A stretch of 64,000 bases of DNA. It comes from Histomonas meleagridis. Its lineage: Eukaryota > Parabasalia > Tritrichomonadida > Dientamoebidae. Below are positions 29,136 through 40,100 of the stretch, in pieces (the stretch's first letter is position 1; each line of letters opens with the position of its first letter). The stretch covers positions 310,001 to 374,000 of the forward strand of contig WSYJ01000134.1 in assembly GCA_020186115.1 (NCBI GenBank). Direction: 5' to 3'. The position numbers and the translations under genes are program-made. The notes below the pieces were generated by a model, which worked only from the letters and a program-made list of their open reading frames with translations, did no database searches and was not told the origin of the DNA.

Positions 29136-32100
29136 TTATAGTATTTCCATTAAATTTTGGAACATTTCGTTATATTCAATCAGAGGGAAACTTTCCTTTT
29201 CCGCTCTAATCAGTCTGTCTGCAATGATCGCAGTGTACCTCACCATAGGCCCCAATGCTTTCGCGGTGACAATTGAGTCGTGCGGAAGCGGATACAGTTC
29301 GAGCGAATGGTTTTTCTTGTGCACTTTAACGCGGAACAAATGGTCGTTATATGGAGTAATGACAATATGCGCGTCATTAAAATGTGATGATATGGTATAC
29401 TTGTCATAGCCAATGGGGTTTTCACACCAAACAATATGAACGTTGTCATTGCCAATATGTCGTTTTTTAATTAATTGTTGTGGATCATTTGGATCTGTGG
29501 GTAATAATGTAGAGACATGAAACATTAGTTCTAGACGTGGAGTCGAATAATATATTGAATGTGTTCCACACGATTTATATGATAAACCACCACTATAAAA
29601 AGTATGGGTTTTAAGATCACAGACACGTCCTAGTGATAAAAGGAAGTCATTAAAAAGAGGTGACACGTCATTTTGTGTGTTAGCTAAAATTGATTTTTCG
29701 TCAAATTGATTATTTTTGACATAAACAACTCCAATCTTAAGACACTCATGAGGATTTTGCGTAAAAAGTGGTTTTATTTGGCGAGTAATATTAGATGTTA
29801 TATGAGGAATTTCAAAATCAGCAGATATATCAATAAAATTAGAAATAAAGCTAAAACATGGAGGACAATTTATAGTTGCTAATTGTAAATCTTTTGATAA
29901 AACAGAAGTAATTTCTTCAAGTGCAGTGTAATTTGTAATTTCTTCTTTTTCGACACTTTTCTCGTAAACATTTAATTCCAAAATTTCCGGCAAACTTTTT
30001 GTTTGATTTACATCATCTATTTCTATATTAAAATTTAATGTTTTGTTGTTATTACCAAAAAACATATTTAAACAAAATTCAAATTCATCACTTTGATCAT
30101 CAAAATCGTCATTGACAATTTCATCATTAACATCTGGGAATAAAGGATTTTCGTTAATATTTTTCTTTTGTTCTATTTGCGAAATATTTGACTTGAATAA
30201 GTAATTTGGCCCACGAATGTTCACAATGAAATCATTTTCATCAATAAAATCGAACGTATAAAACAATAAATTCCGAATACATAATGCTAAATCTACTTTT
30301 CTTTGATCGAAAATGAAATTTTTCTCATTATAAAATGAGAATGGAAGGTTATTAATCATTTCGATGCACATTGTTTTATATGCATTTGGTAAATCGTCCA
30401 AAATTCTTAAAATGAACTTGAAAAATCCCTTCAAATGTTTTTGGCTGTATCTAACAGTATCGAATATTGAGTAAAACACTAATTGTAATGAATATAAATC
30501 GATATTTTGTAACATCATAATCGTTGATCCTAAAAACATATCCAAAAACTTTGGGAACTTTTCGTCTAATTTTAAGTACATTTCAGCAAAAGATGGAAAT
30601 ATTCGAACTAAACTATGCAAAGTTTCATTATCATTTCTAATCAAAACATCTTTTAACGTTAGTTTACACCATTGTGAACATAATGTAATTTCATCCGAAC
30701 AAATTTCTTCAAATAATATTGGAATGAAATAATTAAATGGTATATTCGAGTTAAATGATTTCGGATATAAGTTTTCTAAAATAGGAAATATAATTTCGCT
30801 TTGTTTCCCATTAAATATTAACATTGTAAGATCAACTAATTCTTTATCTTTCCATTTTGTTGTTAACTCTTTTAATTCCTTTGTTAAATTAAACTCATTA
30901 TATGTGCGACAGATAGCAAATGCTGATAATATAAATGATTGAAGTTGTTTATATTTGATGTTATTTAATATTTCATTGTTTCGTGTTAATGTAGTTGCAA
31001 TAAATGGTATCATGAACATTGAGTTTGGTGAGAATTGTATAAACGCGGATATTATTGATGGAAAGAGACTTATTATAATATCGTTTGATGAATTACATAA
31101 AACTTTTAATAATATTTCTAAGTATAATATATTAATTTCATTAGGATTCGATTGTAACCCAATTTTTTTCATCGAGAAATTAATTTCATTTAATAAATTG
31201 ATATCGGAAAATTCTGTTTTATCATTAAGCATTATGTGAAATAAATCTTCAAAAAAATTATTTCGTAAAAAATCTTCGTTTCTTAAATATGAATTTGGCA
31301 TTAATTTAATTATCGAATTAATATTATGTATAATAATATAATAAACATGTAATTCATTTGGTGCAATTGTAATTATCAATTTAAAAAACATTATAACTTC
31401 TTTGAAAGTAAATCGTTCTATATTTAAATTAAAGATTGGTATATAATGTGTTTTAGATAATTCATTAAATGTCATTTGAAAGTTTTCATTATTTATTATA
31501 TAACTTTCAAATGCTTGTGGATTATTAAATAATTCTTCTAATTGTTCAACAGAGATATTATTATCATTGTTGTTGATATTAATTCTTTTGTTCTTTTCAA
31601 TCGATTTTCGATAATTTTCGAGAAATTCATTTTTCGTTATATTTAATAAAATCGGTGAAAAGTTTATAGTTATTAAAGAGATAAACTTTAAATAGACAAT
31701 GTTCATCTCTTTATTATTATACATTTTATCAATTACATATTGCCATGTCTTTAAGTTTTTTATTTTCATCTCTAAAACACATGTTAAAGAGAATATTATT
31801 CCAATTAATGGAAATAAATTGAACAAATCTTGTGTTGATAAATATATTAATTGTCTAGATATTATAGAATTAGAAAATAATTTATATAATACATTTTTAA
31901 GAAATAGTAATTCATTGTCATTTCGTTCATTAATGGTTAAACAATGAATGGTATATTTGGATAATAAGTAAATGATTAAATAGTTATTGTTTTGCTGATT
32001 ATTTTCATTAAAAGTTGTAACAATTTGTAACAAAACATTTTCTGAAGATAACGATGTTTTAAATAAATTAATGAACCAACAAATAATTTCAAAGTGTTTC

Positions 32101-32846
32101 GGATTGCTAAAATTTAGAGAAAGAAGAATTTGACAGATGGCAATAAATTCAATCAGCTGATCTTTATGAATATGATAATTATGCATGAAAAGTGGTGTCT
32201 GAACAAATAAAATGATGTCATTAACAACTTTTTCAGGTTTATCTAAGATAATTGGAATTTTAGAATAAATATATTGTTTGTCTTGTTTGATAATATTGAA
32301 ACTGTAAAAGAATGTGTATATCCGAAGAACAAAAGCAATCAAAATTTCTTGGTTATTGGTATTGTTCTTGGTCATATATTGAATCAGAAATTTGACTTTT
32401 TCTTTATATTCACCTGAAAGATCGGAAGTAGAATGCATTAGAAACGCTGTCTTTAACACATCATTCCATTTTTGAATTTCAATAATAGGCATTTGAGAAA
32501 AGATTTGAACAAACAATTTCCAAAACTTGAACACAAGTTTCTCATCAAACATTATCTGGATAGTAATATTAAAAACTTGAACAATTTCTTCTTGAAAACA
32601 GTTTTTTAAGGATTCACTGAATGTATTAAATTCAGGTGTCTTTAATAACTTAAGTATTGTATTTAATGACCTAATTACAAATGTGTCTTCGCTTCTTGTT
32701 AATTCAGTGATTTTAGCTTCCTTTAATATGTTTTTATATAATTCCATGAATGGAAAAAAATGATCAATTGCCCTTACCGCGTTATTTTCGGATATCCATT
32801 GTTCAATATTGTTTGCATAAGAAATAATGGTATTTGATAAAGCCAT
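29136..32846 (-). CDS. RalGAP-alpha/tuberin-type GTPase-activating protein
   Basis: The 1236-residue protein has a long helical solenoid (~1-850), an acidic linker and a C-terminal Rap/Ran-GAP domain (~1080-1230). The domain shows YSGGLSYKSCGTHSIYYS, ELMFHVSTLLP, KKRHIGNDNVHIVWCEN and SHFNDAHIVITPYNDHLFRV. The RHIGND motif carries the catalytic 'Asn thumb' (N~1133), which is intact. The signature GGL..K.CGT...YY, N(D).VHIVW.E and the C-terminal MVR.TAI.A.R match RalGAP alpha subunits more closely than tuberin. Such proteins hydrolyse GTP on Ral/Rheb-like small GTPases and act upstream of TOR; a beta subunit would be needed and is not seen here. The start at 32846 (MALSNTIIS) is a true ATG. 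Confidence 0.85.
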   Translation of the reverse strand: MALSNTIISYANNIEQWISENNAVRAIDHFFPFMELYKNILKEAKITELTRSEDTFVIRSLNTILKLLKTPEFNTFSESLKNCFQEEIVQVFNITIQIMFDEKLVFKFWKLFVQIFSQMPIIEIQKWNDVLKTAFLMHSTSDLSGEYKEKVKFLIQYMTKNNTNNQEILIAFVLRIYTFFYSFNIIKQDKQYIYSKIPIILDKPEKVVNDIILFVQTPLFMHNYHIHKDQLIEFIAICQILLSLNFSNPKHFEIICWFINLFKTSLSSENVLLQIVTTFNENNQQNNNYLIIYLLSKYTIHCLTINERNDNELLFLKNVLYKLFSNSIISRQLIYLSTQDLFNLFPLIGIIFSLTCVLEMKIKNLKTWQYVIDKMYNNKEMNIVYLKFISLITINFSPILLNITKNEFLENYRKSIEKNKRININNNDNNISVEQLEELFNNPQAFESYIINNENFQMTFNELSKTHYIPIFNLNIERFTFKEVIMFFKLIITIAPNELHVYYIIIHNINSIIKLMPNSYLRNEDFLRNNFFEDLFHIMLNDKTEFSDINLLNEINFSMKKIGLQSNPNEINILYLEILLKVLCNSSNDIIISLFPSIISAFIQFSPNSMFMIPFIATTLTRNNEILNNIKYKQLQSFILSAFAICRTYNEFNLTKELKELTTKWKDKELVDLTMLIFNGKQSEIIFPILENLYPKSFNSNIPFNYFIPILFEEICSDEITLCSQWCKLTLKDVLIRNDNETLHSLVRIFPSFAEMYLKLDEKFPKFLDMFLGSTIMMLQNIDLYSLQLVFYSIFDTVRYSQKHLKGFFKFILRILDDLPNAYKTMCIEMINNLPFSFYNEKNFIFDQRKVDLALCIRNLLFYTFDFIDENDFIVNIRGPNYLFKSNISQIEQKKNINENPLFPDVNDEIVNDDFDDQSDEFEFCLNMFFGNNNKTLNFNIEIDDVNQTKSLPEILELNVYEKSVEKEEITNYTALEEITSVLSKDLQLATINCPPCFSFISNFIDISADFEIPHITSNITRQIKPLFTQNPHECLKIGVVYVKNNQFDEKSILANTQNDVSPLFNDFLLSLGRVCDLKTHTFYSGGLSYKSCGTHSIYYSTPRLELMFHVSTLLPTDPNDPQQLIKKRHIGNDNVHIVWCENPIGYDKYTISSHFNDAHIVITPYNDHLFRVKVHKKNHSLELYPLPHDSIVTAKALGPMVRYTAIIADRLIRAEKESFPLIEYNEMFQNLMEIL

Positions 32847-33263
32847 GATTGAACTATAGGGAATTTAAATCAGCGTTTATAAATCCGCTATTTTCAAAAC
32901 ATTGAATGCAATTTGAAATGAAAACGACCATTAAAATATTCAAAAAGTTAATTTATGAACGTTTGACCTTTCTTCAAGTGAAAATTGACAAATGACCATC
33001 AACATGTTCATCTATCGAAATCAGCTTTAAAAATTAAGATAAAGAATTTTTTAACAATACAGTTCTAGTGCGACACTTAATAAAATTAGAATTTCCAATA
33101 ATTTTGCAGCTATAAAAATTTTTAAAAATTTAATTAATAATCTAATGAAGAATTCATGAAAAAACTTTTAAATATTTTTAAAAATTATAGAAAGTAAAAA
33201 GCTACACATTAGCTATCAAAATTAAAGTCTTTTTAGTTGGAACAGGCAGAAACAAAAAAAAAT
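32847..33263. other. AT-rich intergenic region
   Basis: No gene is seen between the RalGAP start and the T-run of the tRNA-like gene. Confidence 0.4.
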
Positions 33264-33271
33264 AAAAAAAA
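33264..33271 (-). terminator. pol III T-run after the tRNA-like gene
   Basis: Eight consecutive Ts on the minus strand directly follow the predicted discriminator base G (33272), then an A and a further run of Ts. This is a typical RNA polymerase III termination signal and supports transcription of the tRNA-like sequence. Confidence 0.6.
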
Positions 33272-33368
33272 CATTGGTGCAAGGAATCGAACCTCGATCT
33301 CGCAATTAAAACTTTCAAACTTTGAATGTTTTTAGACATGCGTATTCTTCCCATTAAACTACACCAAT
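33272..33368 (-). tRNA. tRNA-like gene with intron, Asp-like features, anticodon uncertain
   Basis: The minus strand begins ATTGGTG and ends CACCAAT, a perfect 7-bp acceptor stem, followed by G73. T8-A9 and an A-box/D-arm TAGTTTAATGG...GAAT follow, very like tRNA-Asp. The T-arm CGAGG-TTCGATT-CCTTG with a perfect B-box is intact. Total length 97 leaves about 25 extra bases, placed as an intron 3' of the anticodon (CGCAT...TTGCG stem with a T-T mismatch). In that register the anticodon would be CTA; GTC (Asp) is present one base earlier and would agree with G73 and the D-arm but shortens the stem. A decayed tRNA-Asp is possible. Confidence 0.55.
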
Positions 33369-33639
33369 TCCTATTAAAAATGCAAAATATATAATTATAG
33401 TAATCAGCTGATATTTTGTAAAATAGATTCATAAACCGTGGTTTGATTCATCTGTTATTTTTTTTATAATACTAATACTATTTTATCTTTATTTAGCTTT
33501 AAAATCTTTGTTTGTGTTCCTTTTATTTTAAAGTAAAAATCCAATTTGTTACATTGTTTAACAGAATCAAGATTTTCAACTTTTTAAATATAATTTGACT
33601 GTTTGTGTGATGTGAAAGGAGAAAACTTAAGCATCATCT

Positions 33640-34055
33640 TCCTGTCAATAAATATGGAATTTCTATATCTAATAAATCTGAACATGAATAAAATGCACAA
33701 ATTCCAATTGTTGTAACGATATTTGGAATAATAATACTTCGTAAATCTGAACATTATTAAAATGCATAATTTTTAATTACTTTCAAATTTCCCTTAAATT
33801 AGAACTGTTTCTAAACGAGTACATGAACTAAATGCACATTGTTTTAATACTATTTCCAATAGTTACAGTAAATAAATATATTTTCTTCAAGTAACAGAAT
33901 TACCAATCACTATGGAAAGAGTTAGCCTTCTCAATACCTACCATAATTACAGCATAAAGAGTTCCACCTTTAGATACGATCTTTCCTGAATATTCTTTTT
34001 TATTAAGTATTTTTAGTGTTTGAGTTGTAGAATCAAATGTTTCTATTGATTGCAT
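33640..34055 (-). pseudogene. degenerate BspA-like LRR gene
   Basis: From an ATG at 34055 the minus strand reads MQSIETFDSTTQTLKILNKK, matching the post-signal start of the BspA-like gene at 3.7-5.7 kb (HSIQTFDTDTSTLTI). Further on, other frames contain SIIIPNIVTTIGICAFYSCS, a complete BspA repeat, and remnants of two or three more. Several stops and frame changes separate them and the protein has no full repeat array or anchor. It is a short, heavily decayed relic beside the TOR-like gene. Confidence 0.7.
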
Positions 34056-34111
34056 AAAAAAAAATAATTAAAATTTATACATCAATTATTAATTTATTAA
34101 TAAACAGTTTT

Positions 34112-37100
34112 TTACCACCACGGTAGCCAGCACCCGTCCATTTTCGCCTGGTTTTCGATTGCCTTTGCTTTCTTTATCAAATTTTCGATTTCATCATTTA
34201 TGTCAATTTCGTCATCTCCATTAATTCTTTGATACAAACAGTCCACCTCTTCATTTCCCGAATCGTATTCAGTATATTTACTTAAATATTTAGTTGGCAC
34301 CACTTTATTTTCGAATGGTGGCTTACACAAAAAGAATTGTAAAATTGGCGCCAAAACATTTGAAAATTTTCTTAAGTCGCGTAAAGCGTTCAAAAAGGCG
34401 TGTTTGAAAGGACCGTTTACGCCGCTAATTCCGAATGTATACTTTATCATTTTTGTCAGTCTAAACGGCACGGGGTGCTCCTTTCCGGAGACGTTAAATT
34501 TTGTATAAGTTGTTGAACCGCTAATTTTATCAAAAAGTATTGCAGAAGGAGAAGTATCCACCAAACCGAACAAATAAGAAGTAAAGCTTAAGAAACCCAT
34601 TGATTTTCCGAACATTGAGCTTCTATTAATCCATGACATTGAGTTATTTGATGAAACCAAAATTGCGTATGATAAGTCATATAAATTAATTTCATTTTGA
34701 TATTTTTTAATTTTTTTAATTCTTTTTTCTATATTTTTACAATTATTAAATTCATTAATCATTAATATTAATTTTGGTTCTACTATATTATTTTTAGATT
34801 TATTATACATTGATACTAATTCATATAATTGGATGTGACCTTTTAGCAATTCAATTAAAGTGGTTTTCTCCGATAATTCAATGACCGATCGCTGTTTCAA
34901 TTTGTATAAGGGTGAAATTCCATTGACTAAATTCATTAATTCTTCGCTTTGTTTTGTTAACATGTTTTTATAATTCGTATGTAACAAATGATAATTAAAT
35001 TTCTTCCCATTTGATCCAATTATTGATATTCGGAATCCATTATCTAATCTTTGAATCGAATGAAAGAAACGTGAAATTTTTATATCATTTTCGAACCCTT
35101 TATTTCCTAATAATGATAACACCCAATTCGTTTTACGTTCGATGGCTTCATCGAATGAAGTTAAAGGTATTACACGTATTGAGTCTTGTTTTTTAATTAT
35201 TAAATTTAATAATGATATAACTTCATCTTTATTATAATCTTCCGAATTTATAATATTTTCGATATCTTTTTGGAACATATTTAAGAATTCGATATCATAT
35301 TTACATATATTTAATTGTTTTAAAATATATTTCTTCGATTTTATTAATTCTTTTGCAGATTTAATATCATTTTTATTATAATATTCAAGACTTTCATTTA
35401 AAATATTTATCCATTGTTCATAATAATTATTTGATATCATTGTTAATTTAGAAGATATTAAATTCATTTGTGAAAACATTATCGGATTATCACGTTGAAT
35501 GATCGAAATCATTGAGTTAATGTTTGGTAATTTAGGATTATTAATTAAATCATATGCTATAGATTGTGGATAATCAGTACATAAACAACCAATGATATAA
35601 TGTACTAAATTAGTTATTAATTTAGATGAATGTGAAAACATCATTATCGATATATAAGAAATTGGTATAAATGATTTCGTTGGTAATTTTTTAAATGTTT
35701 TAATTATATGTTCAATAGTTTTATTATGTTGATAAAAGTTTATTGATAATGATAACAATTGATATATTACTAATGAATTTAATTTCTTTTTAATTAATTT
35801 ACTGATGTTCTTGGATGATAAATATGAATATTCTTCTAAATTTGTGATATGTGATAATATAGTTAAACAATTTATGATTTTCTCTAAGTTTTTATTCGCT
35901 GTTTGGAAATATTTTAATGATTGGATTAAATCATCAACATTTTTAGATGTATTAAATAATTCTTTTCCAATAAAATTATTAATTCGTATCTTTAAAATTT
36001 GATCATCATTTTCATCTTCATTAATTTGACTTAATAATTCTAATGCTGAATTTAATGAATTTTCTGTTTTTGTATTTAATCGAATTTTTGCATATTTATA
36101 TTTATTTGAGTTTTGATCATTAAAAAATATATTTATTAAATAAGATGTCATTGAATAATTTGATTTAATTGATGATGAAAGTATTTTATATGAATATTCA
36201 TCAATTTCTTTAATGTTTGGAACTAATTTCCGTATTTTTAATAACTCTTTTTGTGCATATGGATTATTATTTAAGAATTGTAATCTTTTATTCCATGCGT
36301 TTTTATATTTATCATATAAATTTGGATCATTAATTATTTTTATTACATTTGTTAATTCATGAAGTTGTTCAGCTTTAAATAATCTTTTTTTTAATTCCGT
36401 TTTATTATTCTTTTCGATAGATATAATTGAAGAACCTAAATATCTCCATCCTAAATGTATTGATTTTTTAGCTTCTTCTAATTGATTAAATTTTATATAT
36501 AAAATTGATTTTTGTATACAATCATCAATCGAATAATCAGATGTTAAATTTGTATAACTAATTGCTTCTTCTTTATTCCCTAAATAAGCTTCTGATATCC
36601 AAAAATATTTAGCTAGAAAACTTTGATCGACCAAATTTTGTTGATATAATTCAGTTTTATATTTATGAATTTCATTCCATTGATCTAATGTAGCTAAACA
36701 TATAATTTTATCTTTAAAATATTTGTTATTATTCTCTAATGTATTTATTTGTTTTAATGCTAAATTAAATTCCCCTAATTCCATCCATACTTTATAATTA
36801 ATTTGTTCTTTATATTTAAATGCTATAGAATATGATTCTGAATTACGTCCTACAATTTGATTTAATTTAATAAGATTTTCAATTTCATTGATATTAATTT
36901 GATGATTTTTCTTATTAAATGATAAATAAGTTTCTAAGAAAAATAATGCTTTCGAATAATGTTTCTCTTGAATACAACGTTCAACAATTAAATTATTATT
37001 AAAGTTTAAATTAAATTCACATAATATAGAGAACTCTAATAAATCAATAAATTGATTTAATATAATTCGTGATACATTTTTACATTTAAAAACTTCATTA

Positions 37101-40100
37101 ATTATTTCACTAACTTGATCTTTTTGATCATTATTTAATATGAAATAAAATTGAATAAACGCAAATTGAAACGTAAACTTTGGTAATTGTGGTAATTCAA
37201 TTAATGTACGAATTATTTCTGATTTGGAATATATTAATAATATATTACGTAATTCTCTAAACCAATGATTAATTTCATTTGAAGATTTATCTTTAATATC
37301 TTTAAATTGAATAAAACTATTTAGAAATGTATTAATTTCATAAGTCGCTTGTTGATTTTGTTGTGAATTTATATTTTGTGTATTATTATTTTTTTGGATT
37401 TCATTTTTGTTTTCATTATTTTGATTATTATTATTTTCTAACATTATTAATAATTGCTTTGCTCGATCTTTCCAACGCATTTGTGAACGAGCAGCCAAAG
37501 AATTAATACAACGTTTAATAGTTGAAATATATATTGATGATTTACAATATTTAATAATGAATTCTAATGTATCTAATGAATATTCTTGAATATAACTTGG
37601 ATTTGTTGGTTGTAAGAAGTCCATCATTCCAGTAATAATAGTTGGTAAATATGATGGACAATATTTTGATATTTCATTTAATAATTGAAATATTTCATTT
37701 GAATAACTTAAATTCATTTGATTATTATTATTATTATTATATGAAGTCTTACTTTCTCTTAATATGAAAAATGATTCAGTTACGATTAAATGTAATATAG
37801 TTTCACATTTTCCATGTGTTGCAATAACTATAGACTTTAATACTTGTGATACTTTTTGCGTATATTTCTTTTCTTTAGATATCCAATGATCATAAACCGA
37901 ATCAAAGATTCGTTTGGAATATGGTAATATTAAATGTCCTGAAACAGTAATAATTTCAGTCAAATTATCAAAGAATTGATCCAAGTTTTCATTCGACGAT
38001 TTTTCAATGAATTCTAAAAAGATATTTAAAAATGATTCAATATATTGTGGTATTAATATTGGCTCTAATTTATATATCTTTGTAATAATTCTAGAAATCG
38101 ATTTTCGTGTTGAATCAATTCCAATCATTTGGAATTGTTTATTTAAATAATCTAAATATATGTTCATGAAATAATGTTTAAATTGTGTCGGATTCTTTAA
38201 TGATGACTTAAATACCATTGGTAATGAAGTTAAATTATATGGTACATCAATAAAACCTATCGCACCTATAACTTTTAATGTTTTCGTAACTAATTTCATC
38301 GAGTTATGTTCATATAATAAATTTAATAAAACCGGTATTAATTGTGGAGTCGTATCAAGTAAATAATCTTTCGTTCCTAAGTTTTTTAATGATTTTAAGA
38401 CATATATCTTAGTCCATGGATGAACTGGTTGTTTTAATATATCACAAAATAATGAGATAATTGGTTTGATCGGAATTATGTCTGGACAAATTTGATGAAG
38501 CTTACTTAAGGATTTGATTAATGCTTCATCAATGTTCTGGAAAATGGCCGAGTTCATATATATTAATGATTCACCTTGAATCTTATTGTTCTTAAATCGT
38601 TGGTTTAAAATGGCCATAAATTGCTTATAAATGGCTTCCGCATAGATATATATCCATGATTCAGCGGCTACTAATAACGATGGAAATACTATCCATATTG
38701 GCATAGTTTCTGGTAAGATGATATTAAAGTTAAAATTCATTTGCTTGAGCGAAGAAAGTATTAAACTTCGTAAGATGGTACCAGTGACAACTTTTAATGA
38801 TCGAAATATGTATAATGCACGTTTTCGAATATCGGTGGATTCGTCATAGATAAAATGACAAAACAATGGAAAGACATCAGGTTGGGCTATATATTTGTAT
38901 GTATTAGGTGTAAATGCAGATAATGATTTTAATCGAACTGACCGAATTGGATCATTTAACGCAAATTGTACAAGCTTTGAGATGGTGCCTAATGGCATTT
39001 TATTAGGAAATGATTCAAATAAATGGATTGATGCAGATGCAATAATTTCTCGAACTTGTGTATCTTTATTAGTTGAAAGCTTTAAGATCAATGCGTTAAG
39101 TTCAATTGCGTCGTTAAATGAAGTGATTGGAATGTTTAATAAAGCTTCAAGTGATATCAGAATTTTTTCAGTTTTAGTAGATGGCGATGTTAATTCTTGT
39201 CTAATTAAATGGATCATTTGTGTCTTGAAAAAGATAAAGCTAGTCGTCCATTTTGGTCGAGCTTTATTTAATGTTATTAATAAGTTTTGGATTGGGATGG
39301 GTACAACCGACGACGATAGAATGTATGGGATAATTGACAGGAACTGTGAAATATTTGACTGTATTGGTAATGATTCAATTGATGATATTGTAATGTTAAA
39401 TGCTATCATTGGACCAATGTCTGCTGGCAATTTCTTACAAAATATATTAATTTGTTCTGTGATAGCTAATGATTTGGTTCCAATATATTTCGGAAATGCT
39501 AAAATTAATTTTGAAAATAATTTCACAGTTTGTTTGGGCATTGTTAACATAAAAGAACAACATATTTTAAATAAAGTTTCAAATAATTCTAGTTTGACAT
39601 CAACGGCATTAATTTTTTGAAGTTTTATAATAATTCCTATTGATGATGTAACAATGTAATAATTTCGAGATTTCAAAAATTCAACACATTTTGGCAACAA
39701 GAGAAATTCTGCAGATTTCTTTTGAACATATGGTTTGATTTTTAATAAAAAGTTTAACAGTTGAAAATTGATAATGAGATTATCAGTATTTGTAATTTCG
39801 GTGAAGTTTTTTGTTGTGGCTAAAAGTAATATTTCGCGTAGTTCTGCAAGAAATTGAGATCCAATACCTGATTTCTCTGTTTGGGAATTAAATAAATTTC
39901 GTAATAATTTGATGAGAATTGGACAAACTATACGATCTCCTGTTTGAAGGTTTTCCGTGATAAGTGTTGTAAACTTTGTCCCGAGTGGAAAGAATAGATC
40001 TGGTGATTCAATAGAAAGTTGTTTTAATATATAACCGGCTGTGTAACGGTAGTCTGGTGGCTGAGAAACAGCTAATAAGCTCATTTGTTTTTCTACAATT

